NCBI GenBank assembly: GCA_005281725.1
Contig: SSBO01000009.1
Coordinates: 11,525,843-11,589,842 of the forward strand
DNA: 64,000 nt
Reading direction: 5' to 3'
Source of the DNA: Wuchereria bancrofti
Lineage: Eukaryota; Nematoda; Chromadorea; Rhabditida; Onchocercidae
In this document: in pieces, positions 26,279-38,694 of the stretch
Numbering within the stretch: the first letter of the stretch is position 1
Layout: each line of letters opens with the position of its first letter
Notes under the pieces: generated by a model
Database searches by the model: none
Told to the model about the DNA's origin: nothing
The model's input: the letters and a program-made list of their open reading frames with translations, nothing else
Made by a program: the position numbers and the translations under genes

Positions 26279-29124
26279 TTATTTAAATTTTATTCACTAC
26301 AGTGGCTCCAAGAAGCTTCACTTCAGATTAACTTATATATAAAAGAAAAGTGGTTAGAAAATTCAATATATTCGTAATTTTCACTACCCTATCTACCAAT
26401 TTTTAAATTTGAGAACAAAATGTGGAAACTTCAAGCAGAAATGCTAAAAAAGAAATCGAATAAAGGGTAGTGCAATACGGTGATAATAGTAGACGGTATA
26501 ATAATGATACACAGTTATAATAATCTGCTAATTGCGCCTTTCTAGGCAATTTTTCGAATTGAGACGACTCGGATAAATTCTCTTTTTTTTAATACATGTT
26601 TTTTTTTGTAATACATGTTTTTGTTTCTAGAAAGCTTATACAGTTTCCCAATAACTTCTAAATATGCTACGCAGTTTGTGCCACAAAATGCTATTTATAA
26701 TTGTTCGTTAAACTTTCATCTCTGTTTTATCATTCCTATAATTTTCCATCACTTCCCTGATACTTTGCGAAATTTTGTTATGTCCTGTTGCAACATTTTT
26801 CTCGGTTTCCATTTTAAAATGAAAGAAGCACAAAAGTGAAGTTATCAGAACTTCATGTTGAAGGAATTATGAATAATGCGTCCTCCCTCTGAAATGCAGT
26901 TAATTCCTCCAAAACTTCTTCAGCACTCGTATCAGATTATATTTCATGTACTCATGCTGTTATTTTGCTGTTTAAGAAAGTAAACCGTTTTCAGGAAATG
27001 TTTCAGACCGTTTATTGTATTTTCCAGCAACATAAGAGATCCAGCACTTAAACGTAGATCACTAACCAATTGCATAATCTGGTCCAAACATTACTTTATT
27101 CTGGTTGCTGCAAACATCACTTTATCCCAGGAATAACGTCTGAAATGACTGTGAAAAAATTCCTTTAAGACATCGCCGTGTACTCAGTGTTGACCCAAAT
27201 TTTAGTTAGATCTTCGTCAGAAAGCGGGTTTTTCGTTATATGCATGACCGGAAAACGAAAACAATTTCGTAAACCCTATTTTTCGAATGGAAGTCGATGT
27301 AGTGCAATTAATTTCACTTTGGTTCAAACCAAAGCTCATGTTGAGCACTGCATTGATGTCATTTTTTAGTAATTTGAACCAGTTGATATTACGAAGAAAT
27401 ATTAATAAGGAATGGTAGACACAACAACGGAAAGTTGTTTTGGATCACCGATAATGTAATGTGATACAGAAATATGTTTTGAAGATAAACTGAAACAAAC
27501 GTATTTGAAATAAGTTACGTATTTATGGCAAAATGCACCCGCATAGTTAATATCGTGGCTGGTCTATTGTCTCGCAAAACGCTTTTTGAGATTAGTGGCT
27601 TCCAAATAATCTCTTGTTAGAAGAAATTATAATTTACGATGTTGATTTTGAAGTTCCATTTGTAGTGTGACATGTGAGACGTCACCAAAACGATGCTCTT
27701 TATTACTGTCTATTTTTGCTAGCTGTTTTGAGCACTTGCTACCGGTATTACTGGTATCGAGTTGAATTAATTTAATTCAACAATGAATTTTGCAAGAACT
27801 ATCTCTTATTTCCAACCTTCTTATTTGTTTGGATTAGAATTGATTTAGTAGGTGGCTTTTGCATTTAAGAAATGTGGAACCGAGTGAAAAAGAAAATTTC
27901 GGGATTTTTAGGTTTCTACGCAGCTTCATAGAGGTCTACATATCAAACGCGCAAAAGAAAAAAATTCGAAATGTACATACAAAAGTGTTTGAGGAATGAG
28001 TAACCTTGAAAAGACAAAATTTCCATAAATGAAACGCAGCAGTTCATGACAAATGAACGATGATGACTTACTGTTGTGGAGTGTCCTTCCCGAAGTCTTA
28101 TTAAAGAGAGTTACTCTTTACCATGCATTTTCGAATATAAATACCAATTTTAGAGGAAAATATATAAATTTCGAATTTTGGCCAACGCAATTATTCATCA
28201 GCTGTTGTTCCGTGTACTCTAATGGTTAGTTGGGCCTGAAATGCTGCGTCACGAAAATAGCTTTCAGGTTTCTGGGAGCAAAAAAGCTCCTTTGACTTTT
28301 GTACTAAATGCGAAACAATGGAAAATTGAATACTTAAACGTAGGTTTCCTTTAAAGCTGAATTGCAATATTGGAAGGAGGAGGAGGATTCGTTCCAATAA
28401 GCTTATATTACAGAATTAACAGAACCGCTTTTTGTGCATCTCTTCCCCAACAAAGCTTCTATTATAAAGATTGTGAAGTGCAAGCGTTTCCATGTTTGCT
28501 TCACATTTCCCGACATTCCATTGACACATATTCCTGCATCTGACTGATGTCACGCATCTCACAAGTCAGTACGTGCCACATTATTCACCTCAATACATAT
28601 ATCTCTTCCCGTACGTGTTGGTCATGCTGTATTGTTTGCTGTTGCATTTAATTAGATTGCACGTCAGAATATACAAATAATAAGTGGTGTTACTTCCAGA
28701 TAATACTTTGTAATTTTTCTGCTGAAAGTCTGTAGAATAAAAAAGGATATGTAAAGTAAGAGCATACTAAACGTGTTATAACCTGAATATTTGAGATGCA
28801 ACCATGCGGAAAATTAAACAAAAAGTATGCTTAACTCGGTGTCTTGGCTTTTTTCTTTTTATATTACTATATGAAGACTTTCAGCATCCCGAAAATTGCC
28901 GTGCTTTGAACAACATGCAGTAGTATTATAGCCGGAAGTGTGCAGCACTGAATAAAGCGAGCTCGTAATATTTTAAAATGTATTATTCTGGCCTTTTGAT
29001 TCGCACTCATTTCTTACTGTTCTCACGTTCCAGAAGTGAACACTTCCTCGTCATGTTTATAATGTTCCCGCAAAGTTGTGCACAGACGCAAACAAGGAGA
29101 TAATTTCAGATATACTGAAGTAAA
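26279..29124. other. Intergenic, NOAH-like gene to trehalase-like gene
   Basis: Begins with the NOAH 3' UTR (AATAAA at 26459). A direct repeat of TAATACATGTTTTT occurs twice at about 26590-26625. No gene was recognised. Confidence 0.6.
29109..29110 (+). promoter_or_regulatory. Probable trans-splice acceptor of the trehalase-like gene
   Basis: GGAGATAATTTCAG ends at 29109, 15 nt before the ATG at 29125, and that ATG opens a clear signal peptide. Spliced-leader addition is the simplest reading. Confidence 0.5.
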
Positions 29125-32100
29125 ATGAAAGGTTTAATATGTGTAATATTTTTTTTTGTGCATGGATTACGCAGAGTTCACACAGAGTTGATAGCTACGC
29201 CGAATAAACGTCAAACTACAGTGAGCTGTTACTCGTATTTACCAAAATTATAAAAAAAGCATTTATGCTTTTATTTTTTTCAAACATGTTGGTTTGGCGC
29301 ACAACAAAATTATACGCTTTCATGTGAGATAAAATCTTTATTCTATTATTCCCACGATTTACAGAATGATGAAACCGATGTGCCCTTGGAGCCGAACTGC
29401 TCACAACCAATTTGCCTGGGGCCATTATCTCAAATTTATTGTTCCGGAAAACTAATTCACGCAACATGGATGTTTGGAATGCAAGAAACATGCCCTGGTA
29501 ATATGATGCGTAAATCACCGGAACTTATTTTGGAATTGTTTACGAAGTGAGTATTTCAGATTAATAAGTAAAAGCACTATGTATTTAGTTCTGCCTTGAA
29601 ATGTTGTACCTTTCGCACAGCTGTAGATAAGAAAATCTGTATTTATTAGAGATTAATTAGCGTCATTACATGACCACCCACCTGCTGCAACACCTACAGT
29701 ACTAAAGACAATATCTGTTACCCAATTTTGTCAATCTAAACTCTTAAAGATAAATTTGTGTATTTCCAGCCTCACCTATCCACTAAAACGTGAACAATTT
29801 CAAAAATTTTGTGGTGAAAACTTTGCGAACATAAGTTATCTTAAACAAGCAACTTTGGAAGATTGGACTGAAGAACCCGAAAATATAAGACGATTGCAAA
29901 ACACAGGGTTAAAGTAAATGTTTTCCGACTGTGTAGAATTTATGAAGTAATCATATGATACCTTTGGTCCCTTTTTAAATTTCACTAATTTTAAATACAC
30001 TTATGATATGTGATGCCAAAACTTGGAATTTAAGAAAATTTGCTCGGAAACTGAATGAATTATGGAAAGTATTGGCGCGAGAATTCGTGGAACAGGTGCA
30101 TAAAACTCCGGAGCTGTTCCCAATTTTGCCTGTTTCAAATGCATTCATTGTGCCTGGTGGTTCATTCCAAATATATTTTTATTGGGATTCGTACTGGATC
30201 AATAAAGGTTAGCATTATATTCCAGCTACGTTGATACATGAAAAGAGTCTCATCATGTAAAAGTGTAACATCCCATGTCTCTTATAAACATTTTCGTTGC
30301 CAGTTATTTTCATATTTGGTAATTATTTAGTAATCAACCTGTATCGCCCAACTTTGTTCATTACATTTTCTGAGAATTTTTCCAGGATTGTTATTTTCAA
30401 ATATGTCAACAACCGTTCGTCAAATCCTTGAAAATCTGGCCAGTGTTGTGCGGTTCCATGGATTTATTCCAAATTCGGGAAGTGTGCAGTAAGTTCCCTA
30501 CATTTCACGCTTCTCGTTATAGGTATTGGATATATCTGGATTATATTTGGTGTTGTTTCATAATTCATTTTTAACAAAAGATAGACTTAAGACCGGTCAG
30601 ACTAAAAACTGGTCATAATGGTTGCAGGAATTTTGACCCAGTTTATCAATCTTGGGTTTTGCTGCAGATTGTCGCGAAGAAGTCATCCTCCATTGTTTAC
30701 ACAAATGGTAGCGGATTATTATGCTGCTACCGGCAACAAAACTATGTTGAAAGAGATGATACCGTGGATGAATCAAGAGATGTTATGGTGGACAAAAAAC
30801 CGAGCATTTTATGTCAAGTTGCCGTCTGGTCGAAAGTACCGAATGTATCAGTACAGGGTGAGTAGTTCTAGCGTTCACACTGTCATGAAAGACACTAAAA
30901 TTAGTTTGAATAGATTACTTCAGGCTTTATCCAGTTGTCCACGTCCGGAAAACTACTTAACCGATCTGAATAATGGATTAAGCGGCACGGAACATCCAGA
31001 ATTTATTTGGTCCTCAATTGCTAGTGCTTGCGAATCTGGATTGGACTTTAGTACGAGATGGTTTGCACATCAAGGAAAATATGCAGGTAAATTTCATCTT
31101 GCTACTGTTCATCAACTAGCTATCATTATAAGCCTTTCCAGATACCAAATATTCGATCCGGACCAATAACATTATTCCTGTTGACTTAAATGTATTTATG
31201 GCTTGGAATTTCGCTACCCTTACTAATTTTCACGAAATTCTTGGAAGATCCAAGTAAGTTGTGTTCATTTTTTCCTGAATTAGGTTAGGTTTTAGATTTT
31301 CACTTTTTCTCTTGTTTAATATTTTTTCGTGTAACTTCGTGCTGTGACAAATCATTAGTTTTGTTTTCAATGAAGAGCAGTAATAGATATTTTAAGAAAG
31401 GCGGCTGAATATCGTGAATTGTACAAGAGATTGCGTGAAGCACTGGATGAAGTTTTTTGGAATGAAGACTACGGGGCATGGTTTGATTACGATCTGATGG
31501 AGCAAAAACTAAGGAGCGGCTTCTATCCGTCTAATGTTTTTCCACTTCTTCTTGGTGGCTATGATGCTCGAGTAACTAAAAAAATTCTTAACTATTTACT
31601 GGAGAGCGGCGCACTCAATTTCAAAGGTAAGTTAGCTTAGTTTATCCGGAATCATTCTTGATTTGGAAGGATTTGATTTTTCAATTCAAGAGAAGCTAGA
31701 TTTTTTTAATTTGTGGTTCTAATTTTATATACGAAGAGCTCTAGGTGGCATTCCGGTGAGCTTAAATAACGCTTCGCATGAACAGTGGGATTATCCAAAC
31801 GGTTGGCCACCACTCACACATTTATTCGTGGAAAGTTTGCGGTTGTCAAAAAATGAAAAGCTTGTTAAAATAGCTGAGGATGCAGCCTGGAAGTTTATTC
31901 GCACTGCTTACAATGGAATGATGTACCCGAAAATGGGAATGGTTTGTGCCGTTGTTTTGTATGTTCTTATGGACGTAGTGAGTATTGTTATAATTGTTGT
32001 TTGTACTGGTTTTGTAAATTTGTGTAGCTCGATGCTTAGCATGAACCAGGATTTTTTTTTTTGGAAAAGCTTATAATGTTATTAACACAATGGATTTTGT

Positions 32101-33666
32101 ATAATGTAAAGAAACAAAATTATTCTTTGCAGCCAGCAGCGTGTTGGGAGAAGTATGACATTCGATATGATGATGGTACGCCTGGTTCAGGTGGTGAATA
32201 TCCTGTGCAACAAGGTTTTGGGTGGACAAATGGTGCTTTGCTTGATCTCATTTATAAATACGGAATTCTTGAACAGCACACGGTTTCTAGAAGTAAGCTG
32301 TTTCCAAATACTTAAAGGAAAACCGAGAAATTTTTCATGGGAAAGATATCAAATAGGATGTAATGTAAGATTCTTCAATTGAATAAGATGACATATTTGA
32401 ATATTTCAACTTATTACTTTGACAGCTTCTTTTTTTGCGCTATTTACAATGCCAATGGAAGATGATGCATTCAAGGGGATCACTTTTCACGATTGCCATG
32501 AGTTATACTGCTTAACTGTATGCTTTTGTTTAGACATTCTTCCTTTGTTCTTCAAGCTAATTAAATTAGCAGCCTATCGCATTTGTCCTTTCTATTACAG
32601 TTCCAGGTTTTCTTTTGAAAAGAATCTATCCAGTTTAATTAGGAAACGAATTAGCTAAATTAGTAGAATACCAACTACTGTATTTACTTAACAATTACTT
32701 TACGTTGAAATACTTTAGTTTCTTTTTTAGAACTTTCTGTGTTGTTTTCGAAACTGTTTGCATGGACTTCCCAACAGTCTTTGTTGCGTTTGTTGATGCT
32801 ATTCATAATAATTGTTTATGATCAAAAATCATCCTAATATACTGTTGCTTGAAATTAGTAAATTGCCTTCATCTGATGAATGATACCACAGATGTTATGC
32901 TAGTATATTTAACATCTTGGCGTATTAGGGTTTTTATTACGGAACTTCCTTTTGTACCGACATCGATGAGCAGGTTATTTTTTCCCTAGCAAAGATTACA
33001 ACTGGCACAAAGTTTCGATAATTAGTAGATCATGTTCGTTCTCACAGGGTAACTTGTGTTTCTTTGATATCTGTTTAGTATGATTATAGAACAAGTTGAA
33101 AGTGCAAAGCATGGTAATTATTGTTGGTCGAAATTTCTATATTAAATGTATTTAAAAGTCGTTTGGTTACACCATATGTTTTCAGCGGAGCCAATAGGTA
33201 AATCATGTGCGAGTGGGAAACAGTTTATTTTTCTGGTTTCTATACTGTTTGGATTATTAATGCTTTGGTAAGCTTCATTAAGAAAATTTGAAAATTTTTT
33301 TGGGATTAAAACTATGAATTCGTTTATATGCATTCCCGTCTGCCGTTGATGAATATCTTCTAAGTTGGTCAGTAGGCATCTGCATCTAATGAGATGTTCA
33401 TTTATTTATCCATATTTTAAAAACTCTCCCAAAGAAACGAAATATTACTGAGGAATGTAGATCTATTGAAGCAATGTGCAATTTATATGTTGTCAAAGAA
33501 CCGGATTGATAACACATGAAGAGAGAAAAAATAGTTAGAATTAAGTTGTAAATGTGCTTGCAGGTTACTAATAGCTTTTGCGCCTCGCTTGAAGAAATTT
33601 TCCAATACTAAACATGAAGAATTGCAGCTTGTTGAAACAGTTCGTCTTCTAGATAATGAATGGTAA
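29125..33666 (+). CDS. GH37 trehalase-like membrane protein, 651 aa, altered active site
   Basis: GH37 trehalases split trehalose into two glucoses. Thirteen exons: 29125-29220, 29365-29546, 29770-29913, 30035-30207, 30386-30488, 30668-30857, 30924-31086, 31142-31253, 31376-31626, 31745-31941, 32133-32292, 33186-33267, 33564-33666. Signal peptide about 1-20, (alpha/alpha)6 domain to about 590, TM helix 604-624, then a short basic cytosolic tail, so an ectoenzyme. The catalytic pair is present: Asp337 ([10 protein letters not shown]) and Glu543 (WEKYD). Signature 2 is intact ([10 protein letters not shown], 485-494), as are GGEY and GFGWTNG (565-571). Signature 1 is degraded: [15 protein letters not shown] (181-195) has Ser184 for the conserved Arg and Ile187 for Glu, and RSHPP (237-241) replaces RSQPP. 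Reduced or altered activity is inferred. AATAAA is at 33869. Confidence 0.93.
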
Positions 33667-36600
33667 AAGAGGGGGATTATTGATTCGACGAATAATTTTA
33701 GCGCATGGAAACCTGTGTTTGTTTTATTTTTGAGAAGCTTTTTCCCAGATCTACATGTCTTTCGTAGTTTTCAGGTTCAGTTGTCATTTTGTTCTGGTCT
33801 CTTCACTTTTTCATTATCTTTGCCTTGATGATTTTCTTTTACTTCTTTGTTATTGTGTTCCTGAAGTGAATAAAAAAAAAGCTAGCTATTTCGGCTAGCA
33901 AATGTTTCTTGGCAGTGACTAGACATCTATGTAACTACTTCTTTCTTTTGTAGAGTAGTGTACTGACCTGATCTACCCTCAAATCAATCACTTTTGAAGT
34001 ATTCTATTGAACTTTTTAAGTCATACTGGTTCACTGGATTTACATATTTGTTCGTTTGCTGCAAACTGCAGTGCTCAATATTCACATAATCACTCTTAGT
34101 CATTTCTCTGCTAACATTTCTTCGTTTTCTCCTTGTGATCTATTCGAAACTTTTCTAACGCTATTTCTAATTTTTATGGTCGATTGTATGTTAGCTAACA
34201 ATCCAAACATCTGTTTCTAGACCATATGATTCATTTCGTAGTGCAGCCAGTTTGTCACTATTATATTGCTGCTAATTGTCTTTCATTTCTCAAATTGCTG
34301 CGATTGCGATGATTATGTTGATATTTAGATTCTTTTTTAGGAAAGTCAAATTGCGGTGAAATATAAAACAAAATGAACGGCATTTTATATGCTAATTAAC
34401 AAATCCTAGCGATACTTGAATAATTGTAGCATAGACATACATCTTTAATTTTATTAAAAATTGAATGAGGATGAACGAGACTACTGACGGTAAACCGAAT
34501 GTGTGTTTGTTGCAGAACTTGCTAGCTGCGGCGATGGCATATTAATAGCCTGAAATTCTCAAATGACATTCGAAACAAAGCATGCTTCTAAAAAACGGTT
34601 GAAGAAACCGATCAAATTCCCACAAAAACAACAAGATTTGGGCAATATGAATCCAGTAGGATGAGGTTTAACGAATGGTTTATTGCCCAAAAAAGTGGCG
34701 AACATTCCCCCTCGATGTTCATTCAAGATCAATACTGATTTTTTCTTCACGCTAAAATTTCTTCCCCAGTTATTTAGATTACTTGTTCATGTTATGAAAA
34801 TAGCTGTTGTATGATGTAGTAAGCGCACTTCAGACTGGAATCCTTGTGATTATTTATATTAAGTGGAAAATTCAGGACAAGTAGTTAAGAAATATTGGGT
34901 TTCTAAAGTTTCGAGATCTTTAAATGAGTTTCAAGAATTCGTTTCAGAGTTTCAATCATCCATCACTAATTATTTCAGCTTTATGAGACAGTTCTGTAAT
35001 TTAATCTTTAAAAAATTTATTCTTTGAAGAAAAAACATTTTGAATTTATGTAGTAATTCAAACAAGCTTTAACTTTTGAAAGGATTTGATTTAAATCTGT
35101 TTGAACTTTAAGCGGTAGGACGGAACGTTGAATGCTTGTAATTTAAACTTTAACTTCAGCGATAGAGCGAAAAACATCTTGCTTGTGTGTTAAAACAGAC
35201 AAGCAAGATTTCTTTTAAGATAAAAGTTTAAGTCTAAAATCATTTAGATTAAAATTAAAGTTCAAATTAAAAGCATTCATTATTTCGCTGGTAACTTTCT
35301 AGTATGCCTGAAAATATTACCCTTGAAACAAGAATAATGCAACGATGCATTTTGCATATATCCAGCAGTTCCTTTCATTTGTTCCATAAAGCGAAATGTG
35401 CAGTTAAAAAATTAAAAAGAAACAACCAGTAAACTGGTTCACTGTTTTTTAAGAAAAAACTATTAGAACTGTTTTTTAAACTAATATTACCAAAATTGTT
35501 ACCAAAATTGCCGATGCTTTTAACAAGACTTTCTACTGAAAGCCTTTACTGATTACGCAAAAGAATAATTCGAAAATTCCAGGCTGATCTTTAGATTTTT
35601 AAATATTGAATTTTGCAGGAAAAATTTTTAATAAACTTTCACTACTCCCTGAAAATTTTAAATAACTGTCATCCTTTGCTTCCTTTTTTTCACTTATTCA
35701 CACACAGAGAGGATCCATTAAAAGGTTGACAAGTAAAGAAAGCTTAAGACTTTGTTGTAGTTAATACATTTTTTTAATTAATGTCAAAATAGGATGTGAT
35801 GAAAAGCTGTAGGCCTGTGTATGTGTCCGTCTGAACATACCTACTAGCTTTCATCTCCCATTATTCATGTAACCACCGTATTCCACGAACTTGAAAACTT
35901 GGTCGCAGAGAAAAGTTTGTCACATTGTCTAACACTAATATATTTTGCAGTACCCATGGTCTTAAAATCTCGGGAAGTCAGATCCAATTGCACCACGGGT
36001 CTGTGAATGATATGGAATGCTTTTATTTACAAACTGTATCCATCATGTTAGTGGGTAAAGTTTGGCTACTGAATTTATCCATATATCGTCTAATTGAATT
36101 ACTTAAACGAAATCATTGTGATTTCCTAGCCTTTTCAAAGTTACGACAGTCAGTCTTTATGTTTGGCATACAATCAAACCACAACATCAGAAATGCAAGA
36201 ACTACATTGAATAACGATTTATTCTTAAATATTCTTGATCTTGCACAATGATTATTCCACTATTATCTACTTGATCTTAGCCAAAATCAAATAGATAATT
36301 ACAAATTTAATGGAATCAAAGAGAAATTTGCTCAAGCATTAGTGCTAACATTGTGTTTAGGACTCATAGCTTTGATACAATTTTAGGAGTTATTGCAAAA
36401 TAAATTACTGTTGTTTTGGTAGCTGAAAATAACTTTGTTGATAAAATTGTGGATGAGATATTAGATTAAGCAATGAGAAATTTCTTAATTCTTGTGTTGG
36501 GTAAAAAAGCGTGCTTGAATCAGTGGTAAGTGATGTTAATAGCAGTTTTATACTCTGCAGAACTATGAGATATCACTGATTATATTGCCTTTCTGTAAAT

Positions 36601-38694
36601 ATTTTCCTGTCAAATAATCTTCCTTTACATCTCCTTTTACCCCTATCCATAAAAATCTAAAATCTGTGTTTTAGTACTCGTTCATATGGTTTTCAATGAT
36701 TGTCATGAGAACTCATAAAATGTTTGATGATGCACAATTAATCTATTTAAAAAGAAAACTCCAGTCTTCAGTCTACCTGCAGAAAAATGATGCGTATAAC
36801 TCACCACAAATGAAAAAAAGTCGATTTTCACACCAGAAATGAAAAAAAAAAAATTGAAAATTGATTTTTTTTTTGATATATGAATTATTAGTATCTATCA
36901 TGTAATTCTTGGTCAGTACATAGTACTTAATTTGAACGTAAGAAAGCAATAAAAGTAAAATATTCCGAAAAAAAAGGAAACTCAGGACGAAAGATCAATC
37001 AGATGACAGGTATACAGTGGGACAAAGGAATATTGCCTTTACTTTTATATGAGTCACTAAATAGCGGCAACAAATTGTGAAAAGTGAAAGAAGTGAAAAA
37101 GATAACAGTCAAATAAAGTTTAGGATAAGGATAACAGCTTCACTTTTTTGCCATCGTTTCGAGTGAGTGTACTTTCACATTTTGGAATAACTGTGGCGAG
37201 CACAAATGTGCTTGTTTCAGACATCACAAAACATCACATTTGACAGTACTTTGGCGCTGCTTATCATTTTAGAGCGGAGAATTTTCAAGTAAGTTCACGA
37301 TGGCTCTTTCGTTACTTCATTCATCGAATTCTATCCGTTAACAAAATTTGATCGATTTGTGTGTAATGCACATTTGAAGCTGGCAAATTTTTTAGTTATT
37401 GGGTGGATTCCTGAAACAAAAGGGTTGTTTGGAACAAGAGAGGAAGAATTTTTTGGATTGCGATCAAAAACACTTTCAAAAAATAATTACCTCACTGATA
37501 CAACTTTCACCTCTCTTCACTATGTTGCAAAATTCAGTAATATAATGCTTCTTCTGAAAAAACAAATGGTGAATACTAAATTATTCCAATCAGGACGTAC
37601 TATATGGTTTCTAATTCTATTTTCAGAGTAGCAGCAGGGTCACTTAGTCAGCTGGACTTCAGTTCAAATGGTCATTACTAGACTAGTCACTTCTCGATCA
37701 TCTGGGCGTTTAGTATGACTTCTTTTGATGTCACCGAAAGGCAACAGCATTCAGAGTAGGATAGCATTATTTTTATATATCCTGAGTTACAATCAGTAGC
37801 AGACGTGATTTGGTTTCAGTCCCAATTCAACGAATTAAGAGTTAAAATATGCTTTGAATGACTTCACTACTAGAATTGGTGGTAGATCTATTTTCGTCTT
37901 TCACCTAATTATTTCCCTAACTACAAAGTGTTAATTTGAGAAATATGTACAGAATGAGAACCATCCTCTTGCAATGTTGAATGCTTAAACATTAGATTAA
38001 GCAACACTTTGCGTGGAACATATCTTTACGACACTTTGTTTACACCGGAGAAAAAGAAATTTTCACACTTGTACCAACCATTTTTAACTTATATACGATG
38101 GGTAGAAAAAGTGTTGCAAAAGGAATGTTAAGAACAAAAATTCGAATTCTTGACATTCTGAAAACTTTGAACTCTGCTGAAATACACATTATCTCAGAAA
38201 TTGGTTGGTCAGACTCGAACTGTAATTACACAGCTACTTTTGTATTCGTAAAGTGAGTAGTAAATTAAGTCAGATTCAAATCATTTTCGCAAAACTGGTA
38301 ATTCCGGATTGTTCAATTATTAATCTACATTATCATAACGACGGCAATCTTTTAAGTATTACTGAGAACACTACCGGTTCTAATACTTAAGTGATTGGCA
38401 AATGATTTTATTTAATTAATAATCCCCCAACTTTTCAATATAAATGTGACGGATTCTTTTGTTACTTCCGGAACGATAAAACTAAATAAGGGACGGGGAG
38501 GAGCTCTAAATGTGTGATAGCGACAGCGAGCATTAAGCATCAGTCTGAGCAAGTTGAGAGGAAGAAGTAAAACTTCAAAAGGATCGCATGGTTAAAACTT
38601 TAGCTGCTCTTCGATCACTTCCGCAGTAACGGATAAAAGTAGGAACAGCGATATATTTAACTCGACCGTAATATCAGATCTTTATCATTCCAAT
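33667..38694. other. Intergenic, trehalase-like gene to GPCR
   Basis: Five kilobases with the trehalase-like 3' UTR (AATAAA at 33869-33874) and an imperfect fold-back at 35130-35278. A 108-codon open frame near 35925-36251 has no recognisable content. No gene was recognised. Confidence 0.6.
35130..35278. repeat. Imperfect fold-back (MITE-like) element
   Basis: Nested inverted repeats. The outer arms start GAATGCTT (35130-35137) and end AAGCATTC (35271-35278), with further partial pairing of TAATTT and AACTTTAA inside them. The inner arms ATCTTGCTTGT (35176-35186) and ACAAGCAAGAT (35199-35209) are perfect. There is no coding content. It may be an old non-autonomous transposon or a chance hairpin; target-site duplications are not obvious. 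Confidence 0.4.

Noticed and set aside
35925..36251. 108-codon open frame following a TTTTGCAG
   Set aside because: No recognisable protein features, no in-frame ATG near the start, and no partner exon.
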